Made by a program: the position numbers and the translations under genes. From Winogradskyella sp. PC-19 (GTDB lineage Bacteria; Bacteroidota; Bacteroidia; Flavobacteriales; Flavobacteriaceae), in the NCBI RefSeq assembly GCF_002163855.1, contig NZ_CP019332.1, positions 1,963,145 to 2,027,144 on the forward strand: a stretch of DNA of 64,000 bases. The letters run 5' to 3'. The notes under the pieces were generated by a model. That model did not search any database and was not told where the DNA came from. It saw nothing but the letters and a program-made list of their open reading frames with translations. Each line of letters begins with the position of its first letter. The first letter of the stretch is position 1. Below, piece by piece: positions 32,375 through 42,522 of this stretch.

Positions 32375-35118
32375 TATTCCAATTCTTTTTCGATAAAATC
32401 TATATTAGGATTGCAGATTTCTATAATTAACGATTTAAGTTGAGCTTCAAAATTTTGAAGGGTTTCATCAAAAATTTCGTGGTTTTTCTTTCTGCTATGA
32501 GTAGATTCCTTTTCAGCAAACTTTAAAAAGCCCTGTTTTAGATTTTTGAAGGAAATGATGCCAGCTTCAACAGGAAGTTTAATAAGATTTTGTTTTTTCA
32601 TCATATAAGCATAACAAAGTACTTGGAAAGACTTACTGTACTTTTTGTAATCTGTATTTAATAAATTCCAGTCTACAATTTCGACATTGTTTTGCTCTAC
32701 CTTACCAGATTTATAATCCACTATTCTTGTCACGCCATTAAGTTCGTCAACGCGGTCTACTTTACCAGTTATATTGATTGGGAAACCAAGTTCTGGGATA
32801 TTTATAGCAACAGTATTATCTACTTCTATTGCAATTATCTTTAAAGCATTTCCGTTTTTTAAAAGGTCTATTTCAGAATTTAAAAAATTGACGATGTAAC
32901 GTTTTGCAATTTCGAATATGATAAGATTTTTGCCAGATGTTATATCACCTTGTTTATACTCTTTAGTAAAATGTTTAGTAATAGTTATATCAATTAAAGA
33001 CTTCATTTTTTTGATGTCTTCAATTTGAAGAAATTTACCTTCAAAAGGTTTATAGAAATCTTCGAGAGAATTGTGTACAACTGTTCCTAAAGTATTAGCT
33101 GCAACAGTTTCTTCAACTTCTTCAGTATTTCTAATACCCAAAACCTTCTCAAAATAGAAGTCTATCGGGTTTCGAATGTATTTTGTTAATGATGAAGGTG
33201 AAAACCCTTTAGTAGCATAGTTTTTGAGTTTATTAATAATAGTATCATCTTTTTTTATAGTCATTAATTTACTTTCTATTTTTGGGATAGAAGGCGAAAT
33301 GACTTTATGTTTTATATCATGAATACCCTCGATTTCAAGTTGGGTTATAAAACGACTTTTTTCTCCACCTTTTAAGGCATCGACTTCGGTATTATAAATT
33401 AAATAAACATTTTTAGCTCTTTGAATTAAGCTATAAAAGTGGTAGGTATAAACGGCATCTTTTTCTTTGTAGGTTGGTAATTCATTTTCAATTTTTACAT
33501 CAAATGGAATAAAGGAATTATTGGTTTTCCCACCAGGTAGAATACCTTCGTTTACTGAGGTTATAATTACGGTTTCAAAATCCAACACACGAGACTCTAA
33601 CATTCCCATAATCTGAAGTCCTTCTAAGGGTTCTCCCTGAAAATCTAAAGTTTCACTATTCAGTAATTCTTTATAAACAGAGAATAGTGTTGAAACGTCA
33701 TTTATGAATCCAAATTTAGAGTTTAGAGACGCTATTTCATTAAAAAGAGTATTAAAACGGTATAGATATTCTAACTCTAATCTTTTTTCTGTTTTAAAAT
33801 CATCAAAACCTTCTTTGATACTTTTAATTAGCTTTAGACAGTTGCTTATATTTTTTGTAATAGACACATGCCAATCTTCAAACAGTAACTTTATTAATTC
33901 TACATCTGATTCATATGATAATTTTATAATATCATCTACTGATAAATAGGCGATATTGTTTTTATGAATTGTTTTTATGATATGCTCGCTAGATTCAAAA
34001 ATATATTGAATCATTTGATGAGAAAGAATAGCAATAACGTCTTTAAAATAAAAACGCTTAACCTTTACTCTGTGAATCATAAAAAGCTGCTCAAATAAAG
34101 ACGCTACTGGTATTGATTTTAAAGGCAAACCCATTGTAACGTTTACTGCATTTATACCAATTGGTAGAGCGTTAAGTACAGGCATTAATAATAGTTCGTC
34201 TCCTAGCACAACTGCAGTGCTGTTTAAAGAACTGTTTTCTTTTGATAATTGTTTTAACAAGTTACCAACGTATTTACTTTGACCTACAGACTTTGGGCAG
34301 CCAATAATATTAATGTTTTTTCGTAAAGAGTAAGTTGTTGTTATCCAATTAAATGGATTTGTCTTGTAAAATGACCATTTTTGTTGGTGACGCAGGGCAA
34401 ATAAACTTGCGCTATGATTTTTATTATTAAAAAAATGAGAATCAATATCCCAATACACATGACCTATATTGTTTTGTAATAATTCTTGAATGATTAATTC
34501 CTCAGCAGAATTAAGCGCATTGAAACCAAGAAAGACATGTGTTTTTTTTGTGTTCTGAATATAAGTTTCTACGTGTTCTGTAGCCTCTTTATATATTAGA
34601 CCTTGATAGGCAGTTTCTTCAGAAATTAAGTCATTAGTAAACTGATTGTAGTATCTACTCAGGTTTTTCCAAAAACTAAGATAGTTAGTAACTAATTCTG
34701 TCTTCTGAGTCTCTAAAGACCAATGATTTAGTTCTTGAATAGCACCCAAATAATCGAAAATCTTTATCGAATTAATAAGATACCTATCAATTTCATTAAA
34801 GTCCTGAACTAAAATTTGAGCCCATTTTGAAAAAGAATCAAAAGGTTCAACTTTATTTTTTGGAGTAATTTTTTTGTAAGACGAATAAAATTCAAATAAT
34901 AATTCGACACCAGATATCTGTCTTAACTGCGAAAGATCTTGAACAAAATCCTCGATACTTATTATCTCTGGAGCGAAGCAGGTTTCTGAAATAAAATTAT
35001 TAAGTCTGTTTTTTAAAAAGACACCAGCTCTTTTACTTGGTAAAATAAAAACTAACTCTGAAAAAGAAACGTCCTTTTTTTTTAAATCTTTTAAAACATT
35101 TTCTATAAAACTATCCAT
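32374..35118 (-). CDS. addB: AddB-like PD-(D/E)XK nuclease with degenerate helicase domain
   Basis: 914 residues. The N-terminus has FILPSKRAGVFLKNRL where a helicase would have a P-loop, so ATP binding is lost or degenerate, as known for AddB-type subunits. The last ~250 residues hold the RecB-type nuclease: GTVVHNSLEDFY (His), INITGKVDRVDE (Asp) and IVDYKSGK (Asp-x-Lys), then the FQVLCYAYMM helix. It would pair with the UvrD-type protein at 37916 to resect double-strand breaks. An ompA-type gene and kbl separate the two. It begins just after the ompA terminator and is coupled to the hydrolase downstream. Confidence 0.8.
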   Translation of the reverse strand: MDSFIENVLKDLKKKDVSFSELVFILPSKRAGVFLKNRLNNFISETCFAPEIISIEDFVQDLSQLRQISGVELLFEFYSSYKKITPKNKVEPFDSFSKWAQILVQDFNEIDRYLINSIKIFDYLGAIQELNHWSLETQKTELVTNYLSFWKNLSRYYNQFTNDLISEETAYQGLIYKEATEHVETYIQNTKKTHVFLGFNALNSAEELIIQELLQNNIGHVYWDIDSHFFNNKNHSASLFALRHQQKWSFYKTNPFNWITTTYSLRKNINIIGCPKSVGQSKYVGNLLKQLSKENSSLNSTAVVLGDELLLMPVLNALPIGINAVNVTMGLPLKSIPVASLFEQLFMIHRVKVKRFYFKDVIAILSHQMIQYIFESSEHIIKTIHKNNIAYLSVDDIIKLSYESDVELIKLLFEDWHVSITKNISNCLKLIKSIKEGFDDFKTEKRLELEYLYRFNTLFNEIASLNSKFGFINDVSTLFSVYKELLNSETLDFQGEPLEGLQIMGMLESRVLDFETVIITSVNEGILPGGKTNNSFIPFDVKIENELPTYKEKDAVYTYHFYSLIQRAKNVYLIYNTEVDALKGGEKSRFITQLEIEGIHDIKHKVISPSIPKIESKLMTIKKDDTIINKLKNYATKGFSPSSLTKYIRNPIDFYFEKVLGIRNTEEVEETVAANTLGTVVHNSLEDFYKPFEGKFLQIEDIKKMKSLIDITITKHFTKEYKQGDITSGKNLIIFEIAKRYIVNFLNSEIDLLKNGNALKIIAIEVDNTVAINIPELGFPINITGKVDRVDELNGVTRIVDYKSGKVEQNNVEIVDWNLLNTDYKKYSKSFQVLCYAYMMKKQNLIKLPVEAGIISFKNLKQGFLKFAEKESTHSRKKNHEIFDETLQNFEAQLKSLIIEICNPNIDFIEKELE

Positions 35119-35130
35119 TACCTAAAAATA

Positions 35131-35160
35131 AAAAACGCTTCGAATATCCGAAGCGTTTTT
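35131..35160 (-). terminator. Rho-independent terminator of the ompA gene
   Basis: AAAAACGCTTCG and CGAAGCGTTTTT pair around a short AATATC loop. It lies ~22 bases after the ompA stop and 12 before the addB start. Its symmetry means it could also act on the other strand. Confidence 0.85.
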
Positions 35161-35182
35161 TAAAATTTATGTGATAAAAAAA

Positions 35183-36571
35183 CTAGTTAGCTAAGTTAAT
35201 CTCAACTCTTCTATTTTGTTTTCTTCCGTCTCTTGTTTTGTTAGAGGCAATAGGCTTACTTTCACCAAAACCTTCAGCAGATAATCTAAATTGATTAACT
35301 CCGTTAGCAACTAAGTAATCTCTAACAGATATTGCTCTTTCATCAGACAGTCTTAGGTTTAATTTTTCTGAACCAACGCTATCAGTGTGACCTTCAACTG
35401 TAAATTTAGCATCTGGGTATTTACTTAATATAGCTATAATATCAGCTAATACTTGCTTAGACTCATCTTTAATTGACGCTCTACCAGTATCAAATAAGAT
35501 AGTTTTAGCATAAGCATTTAATTGATCTTTTTCTGCTTCAGTTATTTCTGGGCAACCATTATTAGCTACAGTACCAGCAACATCTGGACATTTATCATCT
35601 TTGTCTAATACACCATCACCATCTTTATCTTGGTAAGGGCAACCGTTGTTTGCTGCAGGACCAGCTTCATTAGGACAACCATCTTTAGCATCAGCAATAC
35701 CATCGCTATCAGCATCAGGACAACCATTTAAAGATTTTAGACCAGCAACTGTAGGACAATCATCTTTACCATCAATTACACCATCACCATCAGCATCAGG
35801 ACATCCATTAAATTCAGCTAATCCAGCTTCGTTAGGACAATCATCTTTAGAATCTTCGATACCGTCATTGTCAGAATCAGGACAACCGTTAAAGGCTTCT
35901 AAACCTGCAACTTCTGGACAAGCATCTTCATGATCAAAAATACCATCACCGTCAGTATCAGTTCCACCAAATTTGAATTTAACACCAAATGAATGTTGGA
36001 AATGTTTCGCTAATCTATCTTCGAAAGAATGCTTGTAAGATGTTTGTAAGTTTAAAGCAACTTTTTCAGAAACCCAGTAGTCAAGGCCTAAAGTACCATT
36101 TAAAGTACCAGCACCAATATCATCTACCCAAGTGTAACCACCACCAACACCTAAGTAAGGGTCAAGAGTGTTTGATTTGATTAAGTCCATGAAACTGTAA
36201 GAAACAGTTGCATCAACAGCATAATAATTTAAATTTGGAACACTGTTAACTGATTCATTACCGAAAGCGTCAACAACGTCTCCAAACTTGCTAATTCTGT
36301 TAAGACTACCAGCAATTGTAAAAGTAAAACCATCGTCTAAATATCTAGAAACTGCTATTCTCGATAAGAAAGGTAATACATTGTAATGGTCGTTTGCATT
36401 AAGAAATTCGTCAAAAAACTCACCTTGAGGAAGAGGCTCTCCCACAGGATAAAAATCAACTGCATTGATACCAAGACCAAAAGCCCAAGGATTGTTCTCA
36501 TCCTGAGCGTTAGCAGTGCTAAAGCTCGCTAGAAGCACAGCTACAAATAATAATCTGCTAAGATTTTTCAT
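35183..36571 (-). CDS. OmpA-family porin with thrombospondin type-3 repeats
   Basis: 462 residues. The signal peptide is [20 protein letters not shown]. Residues ~25-205 form an OmpA-like beta-barrel. Then five TSP3-type calcium-binding repeats (~210-345) follow, each with a D-x-DGDG-like loop and a CP pair at ~25-residue spacing. The C-terminal OmpA domain binds peptidoglycan ([43 protein letters not shown]). It is a major outer-membrane structural protein type in Bacteroidetes. It has a textbook promoter and its own terminator, so it is a monocistronic, probably highly expressed gene set between the two Add-type genes. Confidence 0.93.
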   Translation of the reverse strand: MKNLSRLLFVAVLLASFSTANAQDENNPWAFGLGINAVDFYPVGEPLPQGEFFDEFLNANDHYNVLPFLSRIAVSRYLDDGFTFTIAGSLNRISKFGDVVDAFGNESVNSVPNLNYYAVDATVSYSFMDLIKSNTLDPYLGVGGGYTWVDDIGAGTLNGTLGLDYWVSEKVALNLQTSYKHSFEDRLAKHFQHSFGVKFKFGGTDTDGDGIFDHEDACPEVAGLEAFNGCPDSDNDGIEDSKDDCPNEAGLAEFNGCPDADGDGVIDGKDDCPTVAGLKSLNGCPDADSDGIADAKDGCPNEAGPAANNGCPYQDKDGDGVLDKDDKCPDVAGTVANNGCPEITEAEKDQLNAYAKTILFDTGRASIKDESKQVLADIIAILSKYPDAKFTVEGHTDSVGSEKLNLRLSDERAISVRDYLVANGVNQFRLSAEGFGESKPIASNKTRDGRKQNRRVEINLAN

Positions 36572-36607
36572 ATTCTAAATAATTTAATTTTAAGTGTTAA
36601 TTGTTAG

Positions 36608-36638
36608 CAAATGTAAGTTGTTAAATATTATTAACAAA
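36608..36638 (-). promoter_or_regulatory. Consensus Bacteroidetes promoter of ompA
   Basis: On the minus strand TTTG (36638-36635), 19 bases, then TACATTTG (36615-36608): an exact match to TTTG-N19-TAnnTTTG. It predicts transcription start ~36600 and a ~30-base leader before the ompA ATG. A second -7-like box, TATATTTG, lies just upstream (36648-36641). Confidence 0.8.
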
Positions 36639-36694
36639 GACAAATATATAAAAATATTGATAGAAAGCCTTTAAATAAAGCCATTCTAAAGAAT

Positions 36695-37888
36695 TTAGAT
36701 TATTTCTAATCTTTTACCAACTTCAATAAATGCATTAATTGCTTTATCTAAATGCTCCTTTTCGTGAGCAGCTGAAAGTTGGACTCTAATTCGTGCTTTA
36801 TCTTTTGGTACTACAGGAAAAAAGAATCCTATAACGTATATACCTTCTTCTAACAGCATATTGGCCATGGTTTGTGATAGCTTTGCATCGTATAACATTA
36901 CTGGTACAATCGCGGAATCACCATCAATGATATCAAAACCAGCTTTTTTCATTCCGGCTTTAAAATAATTTGTATTTGCTTCTAGTTTGTCTCTTAATGA
37001 AGTGTCACCTGAAAGCATGTCAAATACCTTAATTGATGCTCCAACAATTGCTGGCGCTAATGAATTTGAAAATAAATAAGGTCTAGAACGCTGTCTTAAG
37101 ATTTCAATAATTTCTTTTTTTGCGGTAGTGTAGCCACCCATAGCACCACCTAATGCTTTACCTAAAGTTCCAGTGATAATATCTATTCGACCCAAAACAC
37201 CTTTTTCTTCTAATGTCCCAATTCCCGTTTCTCCTATAAATCCTGTAGCATGACACTCGTCAATCATAACCATAGCGTCATATTTATCTGCTAAATCACA
37301 AATTTTATCTAACGGAGCTACAAGTCCATCCATAGAAAACACACCATCGGTAACAATTATTTTATGTCGTGCTCCATTTTTGTTAGCCTCAATCAACTGA
37401 GTTTCTAAGTCAGCCATATCATTATTTTGATAACGATATCGGGCAGCTTTACATAAACGCACACCATCGATAATGGATGCGTGATTTAATGAGTCAGAGA
37501 TAATAGCGTCTTCCTTACCCAGTAAAGGTTCAAAAACACCTCCATTAGCGTCAAATGCTGCAGCATATAAGATGGTGTCTTCAGTACCATAAAAATCCGC
37601 TATTTTTTGCTCAAGTTCTTTGTGTATGTCTTGAGTACCACAAATAAAACGCACTGACGACATCCCAAAACCATGAGTATCCATAATGTCTTGCGCTGCT
37701 TTTACAACTTCAGGATGGGATGATAAACCCAAATAATTGTTTGCACAAAAATTTAAAACTTTTTCTCCTGTATTCAAGGTAATTTCAGGACCTTGTGCAG
37801 ATGTTATGATACGTTCTTCTTTAAAAAGTCCAGCATCTTTTATATTTTCTATTTCTTGATTAAGATATTCTTTTATTGCTCCGTACAT
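36695..37888 (-). CDS. kbl: Glycine C-acetyltransferase (2-amino-3-ketobutyrate CoA ligase)
   Basis: 397 residues, family length. The PLP lysine is Lys244 in [10 protein letters not shown]. Other cofactor contacts are the [11 protein letters not shown] loop (~132-142) and MIDECHATG (~208-216). The start of the alpha-oxoamine synthase fold ([21 protein letters not shown]) is clear. It converts 2-amino-3-ketobutyrate plus CoA to glycine and acetyl-CoA in threonine degradation. A related serine palmitoyltransferase role is possible in Bacteroidetes, but the overall pattern is closer to Kbl. It lies 27 bases after the AddA-like gene on the same strand. Confidence 0.9.
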   Translation of the reverse strand: MYGAIKEYLNQEIENIKDAGLFKEERIITSAQGPEITLNTGEKVLNFCANNYLGLSSHPEVVKAAQDIMDTHGFGMSSVRFICGTQDIHKELEQKIADFYGTEDTILYAAAFDANGGVFEPLLGKEDAIISDSLNHASIIDGVRLCKAARYRYQNNDMADLETQLIEANKNGARHKIIVTDGVFSMDGLVAPLDKICDLADKYDAMVMIDECHATGFIGETGIGTLEEKGVLGRIDIITGTLGKALGGAMGGYTTAKKEIIEILRQRSRPYLFSNSLAPAIVGASIKVFDMLSGDTSLRDKLEANTNYFKAGMKKAGFDIIDGDSAIVPVMLYDAKLSQTMANMLLEEGIYVIGFFFPVVPKDKARIRVQLSAAHEKEHLDKAINAFIEVGKRLEII

Positions 37889-37915
37889 TATTGCTTTTTT
37901 TGTTTTACAAAGTTA

Positions 37916-40900
37916 CTATTTAACTTCTAAAATCTTAATAGTATCGTTAGTATAAACTATCAATTTTTTTTTAATAACATACCCCATTTCTTTTAAGACA
38001 TTGGAATAGTCGTTTATCTGAGCTTCGTATTTTTTGTTTTCAACCCCAGTTTTATAATCTATAATTACCGCTTTGTTACCTTTTACTACCAATCTATCTG
38101 GTCTAAAAAAGTGGCCTTCTTTTGTAATAATATCTTTTTCGTTATATATTAAATAGTCAGTTGAGAAATATGCTGAAAGCATTTTATGATTAATAATTGA
38201 AAGTACAATTTGCTTAAGCGATTCTGACTCCGATGCTTTGATATGCCCATCACTCACTACTGATTTAATAGAAAAATCGACATCATGAGGTGTTGTGATT
38301 TTAGACATCACTAAATGTACTAGATTACCATATTCAATAGCTTTTTCTTGATCAGTCTCCCATAAAACACCTGAGCTAGTAATGATTCTGAGGTTATGCG
38401 ATTCTTTGGGAGTAGATATAAATTCGTAGTCTTCTGATTCTTCAGAGACAGCTTGCCCGATAGATAATTTAGTAGGTTCTCCAAAACTGTATTCAGATTG
38501 GTTTTCTTTCCATATATTTTCAGAAATAAGGTAATTGATAAAAATCCCCGCGTATGTTTTTTCGTTAACAACACCTTTGTTACTGATGTCTTTTTTTGTG
38601 ATTATATATAATTGCTCAATTGCTCGAGTCAAGGTTACGTATAACAAGTTAATACCATCTAGTTCTAACTCTGATTGATGTTTATTATGGATGACTTCAC
38701 CAATTCCGCCGTAATTCTGAAAGTCTTTAGAGTAATTTATCAAGGCATTTTCAAAACCATTGTAGTTTTCCTTTTCTAACGGAAACCATTCTTTCGGCTC
38801 TAATTCGCGATAAATATCCAAATCTGCAAAAGGAAAAACCACCACCGGAAATTCTAAACCTTTAGATTTGTGGATAGTCATTATTGAAACTGCATCTAAA
38901 TTATTGGACATAGTTATACTTAGTGTTTCTTTTTTAGTTTCAAAATAATCCAGAAAGCTTAAAATGTCTGATGCTTGCTTATTGCTATAATCAAAAACAG
39001 TATCTAGATAAAACTGAACATAAGCATTTGGCTTTGTTTTACACAATCCAAAACCACGCACCAAACTTTCAGCCATTTCATAAATAGGCATTTGTAATAA
39101 TCTATTATAATCGAGGTGAATGTCAATCGATCTTAGCTTGTCTAATAATTCTGAAATCGAAAACGACAAATGAGACTTAAAAAATGTGTGCTTATCTTCA
39201 ATTTCAAAAATTCTTGAAATATTGTTCAGCATTTCTAACTTTAATTTTTCATCATCTGGGCTAACCAATAATGCCATAACTTGATTAAGCAACTGCACTT
39301 TTGGTGAATTATTCAATAACAAAGTTTCAGATGAAACAATGCTAATATTGTTATTAGTTAGATAATCCGAAACAGCAATACCTTCTTTCTTTTTGCGTAC
39401 CAAAACACAAATATCTTTTGGTCTATAGCCTTTTTCGAGACAGGATTTTATTGTCTCAAAGGTTTTTTGAACGTAAGCATCTATTCTGTCTTCGGTATTT
39501 TCCCAATCTAAAAATGAAGTATGAACATAACCACCTTTATCTTTTTTTAGTTTTTGAGAAGCCTCTTTATATAGCGACTTATAACTATCTTTTGAGAAAA
39601 ACTGCTCTGAGATGAATTTAAAAAGCGAGTTGTTAAAATCTACAACGACTTGGTAACTTCGGAAGTTGTTTTCTAAATTTTTGACATCTGCCTGAATCTG
39701 AAATGGATGTGTTCTTTTTTGATATAAATCAATAAACTGCTCGGCATCACCACCACGCCATCTATAAATAGATTGTTTGGCATCACCAACTAGCATTGCA
39801 GAGCCATTTGTAGACGACAATGCATTGTCCATTAGCGGAATTAAATTTTGCCATTGCATTGCAGAGGTGTCCTGAAATTCATCCACAAAATAATGTTTAA
39901 ATTTTTCACCCAAACGCTCATAAATAAAAGGTGTTGGCTGATTTTTAATCTCATTACTTATAAGTGAATTAAATTCTGAAATCAACAACTTATTCTCGTC
40001 TTCTTTTAAAGTTTTTAGTTCTTTTTGAAGTGCATTTATAACAGAAAGTGGTGTGATATTTTTATAAACTGCTCTATTGAATTTTAAATCAAAAACCCAT
40101 TTTTTAGTATTTCTAAACGCTTTTGCAAGATTGGGCTGGATACTTTGTATTGTTTGTGCAATGGTATCTGAAACACGTTTTGGATATAATGTATTTCCAT
40201 CAACTAAATCGGTTTGCCAATTAGGGTCAAAACTAACACTGTAATTCTCATCAGCTAACTTTTCAAAATATTTGGGCAAATAACTTCGGTTAAAATCATC
40301 ATACTGTAAACCAGCTTCGTCAATCAGTTGTAATGTTTTTTTAGCTTCTTCCTTGATTTTGATCTCAAGCTCAGCTTTGGTTTTTTGCAATGTGCTTTTG
40401 AGTGTTTTAAAATCATCAAGTGTTTTCTCTTTGAGTTTATTGATATATGGAATATCATTTTCCTTTAGGAGCAGTTTTCCTATTTTTTTAAAATCATAAC
40501 TAACATCCCAACTTTTATCGTCATCGGCTTTTTCAATAGCAAAATCTACAAGTATTTGCGTTAGTACCTTGTCTTTTCCTGCTCTGGCAATCAAAGCATC
40601 AACAGCTTTAGTCAATAAATAATCTTGGTCAAGCTCTACTTCAAAATTTATAGGTAGTTTTAAATCAAAGGCAAAAGTTCTGATAACACGATGCGTAAAC
40701 CCATCAATGGTCGAAATATCAAAAGCTCCGTAATTATGTATGATTTTGTGTAGTACAGTTTTTGATTTCTTGTGAAGCTCTTCTGGAGAAATGGAAAGTT
40801 CCCTACAAATATCCAAAAACATTGGATGAGGGTTTTCGTCATAATTTTCTTCAGAAAAGGTCTTAAGCATATCTATAATCCGCTTTTTCATTTCACCAAC

Positions 40901-41047
40901 GGCTTTGTTAGTAAAGGTAATGGCAAGGATATTTTTGAAAGCTTCAGAATGCTTTGAAGAAATAAGACGCTTTATGTAAGATTTGGCAAGTGTATAGGTT
41001 TTACCACTACCGGCAGACGCGCTGTATATTTCAAAGGTGTGTTGCAA
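37916..41047 (-). CDS. addA: UvrD-type helicase/nuclease, AddA-like
   Basis: 1043 residues. Helicase motifs in order: Walker A SASAGSGKT (~9-17), TFTNKAVGEMKKRI (Ia), VDEFQDTSAMQW (II, ~391), GDAKQSIYRWRGGDAE (III, ~420), SIMTIHKSKGLEFPVV (V, ~725) and YVTLTRAIEQLYI (VI). The C-terminal PD-(D/E)XK nuclease has YGNLVHLVMS (His), RPDRLVV (Asp) and IIDYKTG (Asp-x-Lys). It is the helicase-nuclease half of an AddAB-type break-resection machine, with the AddB-like partner at 32374. The gene is the first of a minus-strand run with kbl and divergent from sodA. Confidence 0.9.
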   Translation of the reverse strand: MQHTFEIYSASAGSGKTYTLAKSYIKRLISSKHSEAFKNILAITFTNKAVGEMKKRIIDMLKTFSEENYDENPHPMFLDICRELSISPEELHKKSKTVLHKIIHNYGAFDISTIDGFTHRVIRTFAFDLKLPINFEVELDQDYLLTKAVDALIARAGKDKVLTQILVDFAIEKADDDKSWDVSYDFKKIGKLLLKENDIPYINKLKEKTLDDFKTLKSTLQKTKAELEIKIKEEAKKTLQLIDEAGLQYDDFNRSYLPKYFEKLADENYSVSFDPNWQTDLVDGNTLYPKRVSDTIAQTIQSIQPNLAKAFRNTKKWVFDLKFNRAVYKNITPLSVINALQKELKTLKEDENKLLISEFNSLISNEIKNQPTPFIYERLGEKFKHYFVDEFQDTSAMQWQNLIPLMDNALSSTNGSAMLVGDAKQSIYRWRGGDAEQFIDLYQKRTHPFQIQADVKNLENNFRSYQVVVDFNNSLFKFISEQFFSKDSYKSLYKEASQKLKKDKGGYVHTSFLDWENTEDRIDAYVQKTFETIKSCLEKGYRPKDICVLVRKKKEGIAVSDYLTNNNISIVSSETLLLNNSPKVQLLNQVMALLVSPDDEKLKLEMLNNISRIFEIEDKHTFFKSHLSFSISELLDKLRSIDIHLDYNRLLQMPIYEMAESLVRGFGLCKTKPNAYVQFYLDTVFDYSNKQASDILSFLDYFETKKETLSITMSNNLDAVSIMTIHKSKGLEFPVVVFPFADLDIYRELEPKEWFPLEKENYNGFENALINYSKDFQNYGGIGEVIHNKHQSELELDGINLLYVTLTRAIEQLYIITKKDISNKGVVNEKTYAGIFINYLISENIWKENQSEYSFGEPTKLSIGQAVSEESEDYEFISTPKESHNLRIITSSGVLWETDQEKAIEYGNLVHLVMSKITTPHDVDFSIKSVVSDGHIKASESESLKQIVLSIINHKMLSAYFSTDYLIYNEKDIITKEGHFFRPDRLVVKGNKAVIIDYKTGVENKKYEAQINDYSNVLKEMGYVIKKKLIVYTNDTIKILEVK

Positions 41048-41095
41048 CAGATTATTTTTATACCAAAATAGGGAATCTTAATATTTTATTTAGAA

Positions 41096-41122
41096 TTTGT
41101 TGATGTCATTATTGTAAATTTG
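41096..41122 (+). promoter_or_regulatory. Candidate promoter of sodA
   Basis: TTTG (41096-41099) and TAAATTTG (41115-41122) are both exact boxes but spaced 15 rather than ~19 bases. This gives a ~35-base leader before the sodA ATG. Confidence 0.45.
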
Positions 41123-41163
41123 TTAAAATCTAATATTACTAACACTTAAAAAATATAAATATT

Positions 41164-41772
41164 ATGGCTTTTGAATTACCAAAACTAAAATATGCCTATG
41201 ACGCTCTAGAGCCTCATATCGATGCTCGAACGATGGAGATACATCACTCAAAGCACCACAACGGATATACTACAAAATTGAATAATGCAATTGAAGGGAC
41301 AGATTTAGCAAATAAATCTATAGAAGATATTTTGACAAATTTAGACATGTCTAATTCTGGTGTAAGAAATAATGGTGGTGGTTTTTATAACCATTCTTTA
41401 TTTTGGGAGGTTATGAATCCTGAAGATAGAGGTTACTTATCTGGAGATTTAAAAGATGCTATTGATGCAGAGTTTGGCTCTAAAGATGCTTTTATAGAAG
41501 CATTTAGTAAAGCAGCTGCAACACAGTTTGGTTCTGGTTGGGCTTGGTTATGTGTACATAAAGGTGGAAAAGTTGAAGTTTGCTCTACGCCAAATCAAGA
41601 CAATCCGTTAATGCCAGGGGTAACATGTGGCGGAGCACCAATCTTAGGTTTAGATGTTTGGGAACACGCTTATTATTTAAACTACCAAAACAGAAGACCA
41701 GATTATATTGATGCTTTTTTTAAAGTCATTAACTGGAACGAAGTTGAAAGACGTTATGCAGAGGCTAAGTAA
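41164..41772 (+). CDS. sodA: Superoxide dismutase, Mn type
   Basis: 202 residues. Metal ligands are His27 (EIHHSKHH), His77 (YNHSLFW), Asp164 and His168 ([11 protein letters not shown]). The second-shell residue is Gln145 in [10 protein letters not shown] and a glycine occupies the site where Fe enzymes carry Gln ([10 protein letters not shown]), so manganese or cambialistic use is more likely than iron. There is no signal peptide, so it is cytoplasmic. The gene is monocistronic with its own promoter and strong terminator. Confidence 0.95.
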   Translation: MAFELPKLKYAYDALEPHIDARTMEIHHSKHHNGYTTKLNNAIEGTDLANKSIEDILTNLDMSNSGVRNNGGGFYNHSLFWEVMNPEDRGYLSGDLKDAIDAEFGSKDAFIEAFSKAAATQFGSGWAWLCVHKGGKVEVCSTPNQDNPLMPGVTCGGAPILGLDVWEHAYYLNYQNRRPDYIDAFFKVINWNEVERRYAEAK

Positions 41773-41796
41773 TTAGTCAAACATTATATAAAAAAG

Positions 41797-41824
41797 AAAA
41801 CCCAAGCCACACGGCTTGGGTTTT
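41797..41824 (+). terminator. Rho-independent terminator of sodA, bidirectional
   Basis: AAAACCCAAGCC and GGCTTGGGTTTT pair around ACAC. A- and T-runs on both sides allow it to work for sodA and for the convergent zinc-ribbon gene, whose reading frame ends seven bases away. Confidence 0.9.
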
Positions 41825-41830
41825 ATGGTT

Positions 41831-42228
41831 TTAAATATTATGAATTCGGCCTTTTAGTTTTCTTCTATTAAAGTCACTTACTCGAGTTTGGTCTTGTTTG
41901 TTGATTATAGTATATGCTAATACAGGAACTATAAGAAACCCACCAACTGCGTAAATAACATAATTACTTCTACTTTCAGTTAATATTTGATTTATAGAAT
42001 ATAGATTAAAGGAGTTCCAAAGAAAAATATAAATGCAGCACAGAGTTGTGCTATTTTAGAGGGTTTAGCAAATAATTCATCTACATGAAAGGTAGAATTT
42101 TTATTACACTTTTTGCAAAATAAATCTACAGAATCATTATGTGACATAGCAAATTCTACTCTAGTTTTTGTTGATGTAGAATAAGAAATGTCCTCTAAAC
42201 AATTTTCACATCTTCCGTAGACTTTCAT
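41831..42228 (-). pseudogene. Zinc-ribbon two-TM membrane protein gene with a frameshift
   Basis: The first frame starts MKVYGRCENCLEDISY (an extra 15-codon upstream start at 42273 is less likely), with two Cys pairs at 7/10 and in LFCKKCNKN. It has one TM segment (CAAFIFFFGTPLIYIL) and then stops at 41992. The continuing frame, entered near 41990-42000, encodes a second TM helix (SNYVIYAVGGFLIVPVLAY) and a polar tail KKx-like end (QDQTRVSDFNRRKLKGRIHNI in part), with its stop at 41831. The split falls between two helices that belong together, so one base appears lost or gained. Function unknown. It lies directly downstream of the tandem small-RNA-like elements. Confidence 0.65.
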
Positions 42229-42249
42229 AAAAATGAACTTATATAAAAT

Positions 42250-42322
42250 GAAAAAGGGCGAATATAAATTCACCCTTTTTGCCCCAAATCTACCATAAAC
42301 TTAACCTACTTATGTTATGGTA
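42250..42322 (-). ncRNA. Small RNA candidate B (second of a tandem pair)
   Basis: Minus-strand unit of ~72 nt. An exact -7 box TATATTTG (42334-42327) stands five bases before the RNA-like part. Next comes a hairpin with stem ACCATAA/TTATGGT, a single-stranded AGATTTGGGGCA linker and a terminator hairpin GGGTGAAT/ATTCGCCC followed by Ts. The terminator stem is perfect only on the minus strand, through a U-G pair, which fixes the direction. The first 41 nt are identical to copy A at 42480-42520. No ORF is present. Expression is inferred, not shown. Confidence 0.6.
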
Positions 42323-42520
42323 AGGACAAATATATGTTAAGCCTAGCAATTAAGGCTTAAAACCTAGACGAAACGCTTAAATATCGGTCTAAACGATGGG
42401 TTTTGTGAGTATATGTCTGTGAGTAAGACCTTTACAAGCTTATAGAAATAAAAAAGGACGATACTTATCGTCCTTTTTTGCCCCAAATCTACCATAAACT
42501 TAACCTACTTATGTTATGGT
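42281..42520. repeat. Two identical 41-bp direct repeats, 199 bp apart
   Basis: Positions 42281-42321 and 42480-42520 are identical base for base (GCCCCAAATCTACCATAAAC, then TTAACCTACTTATGTTATGG, then T). Identity also extends weakly into an ACATATATT-like box on one side and a T-run plus terminator stem on the other. The sequence between the copies (42322-42449) shows no gene. Together with the sRNA candidates this is what fills the 393-base gap 42229-42621. Confidence 0.9.
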
Positions 42521-42522
42521 GG
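42450..42522 (-). ncRNA. Small RNA candidate A (first of a tandem pair)
   Basis: The same design as candidate B. A near-consensus -7 box TATATTAG (42532-42525) is followed by the 41-nt core with hairpin ACCATAA/TTATGGT and linker AGATTTGGGGC, then a perfect 8-bp terminator stem GGACGATA/TATCGTCC with a T-run on the minus strand. It lies 100 bases after the purF stop, so it could also be cut from the purF 3' end. Terminator stems of A and B differ in sequence while the core does not, so selection seems to act on the core. Confidence 0.6.

Noticed and set aside
35570-35960. Tandem DNA repeats of ~75 bp as a microsatellite or CRISPR-like array
   Set aside because: They encode the thrombospondin type-3 repeats of the OmpA protein in frame, and units are degenerate at the DNA level.
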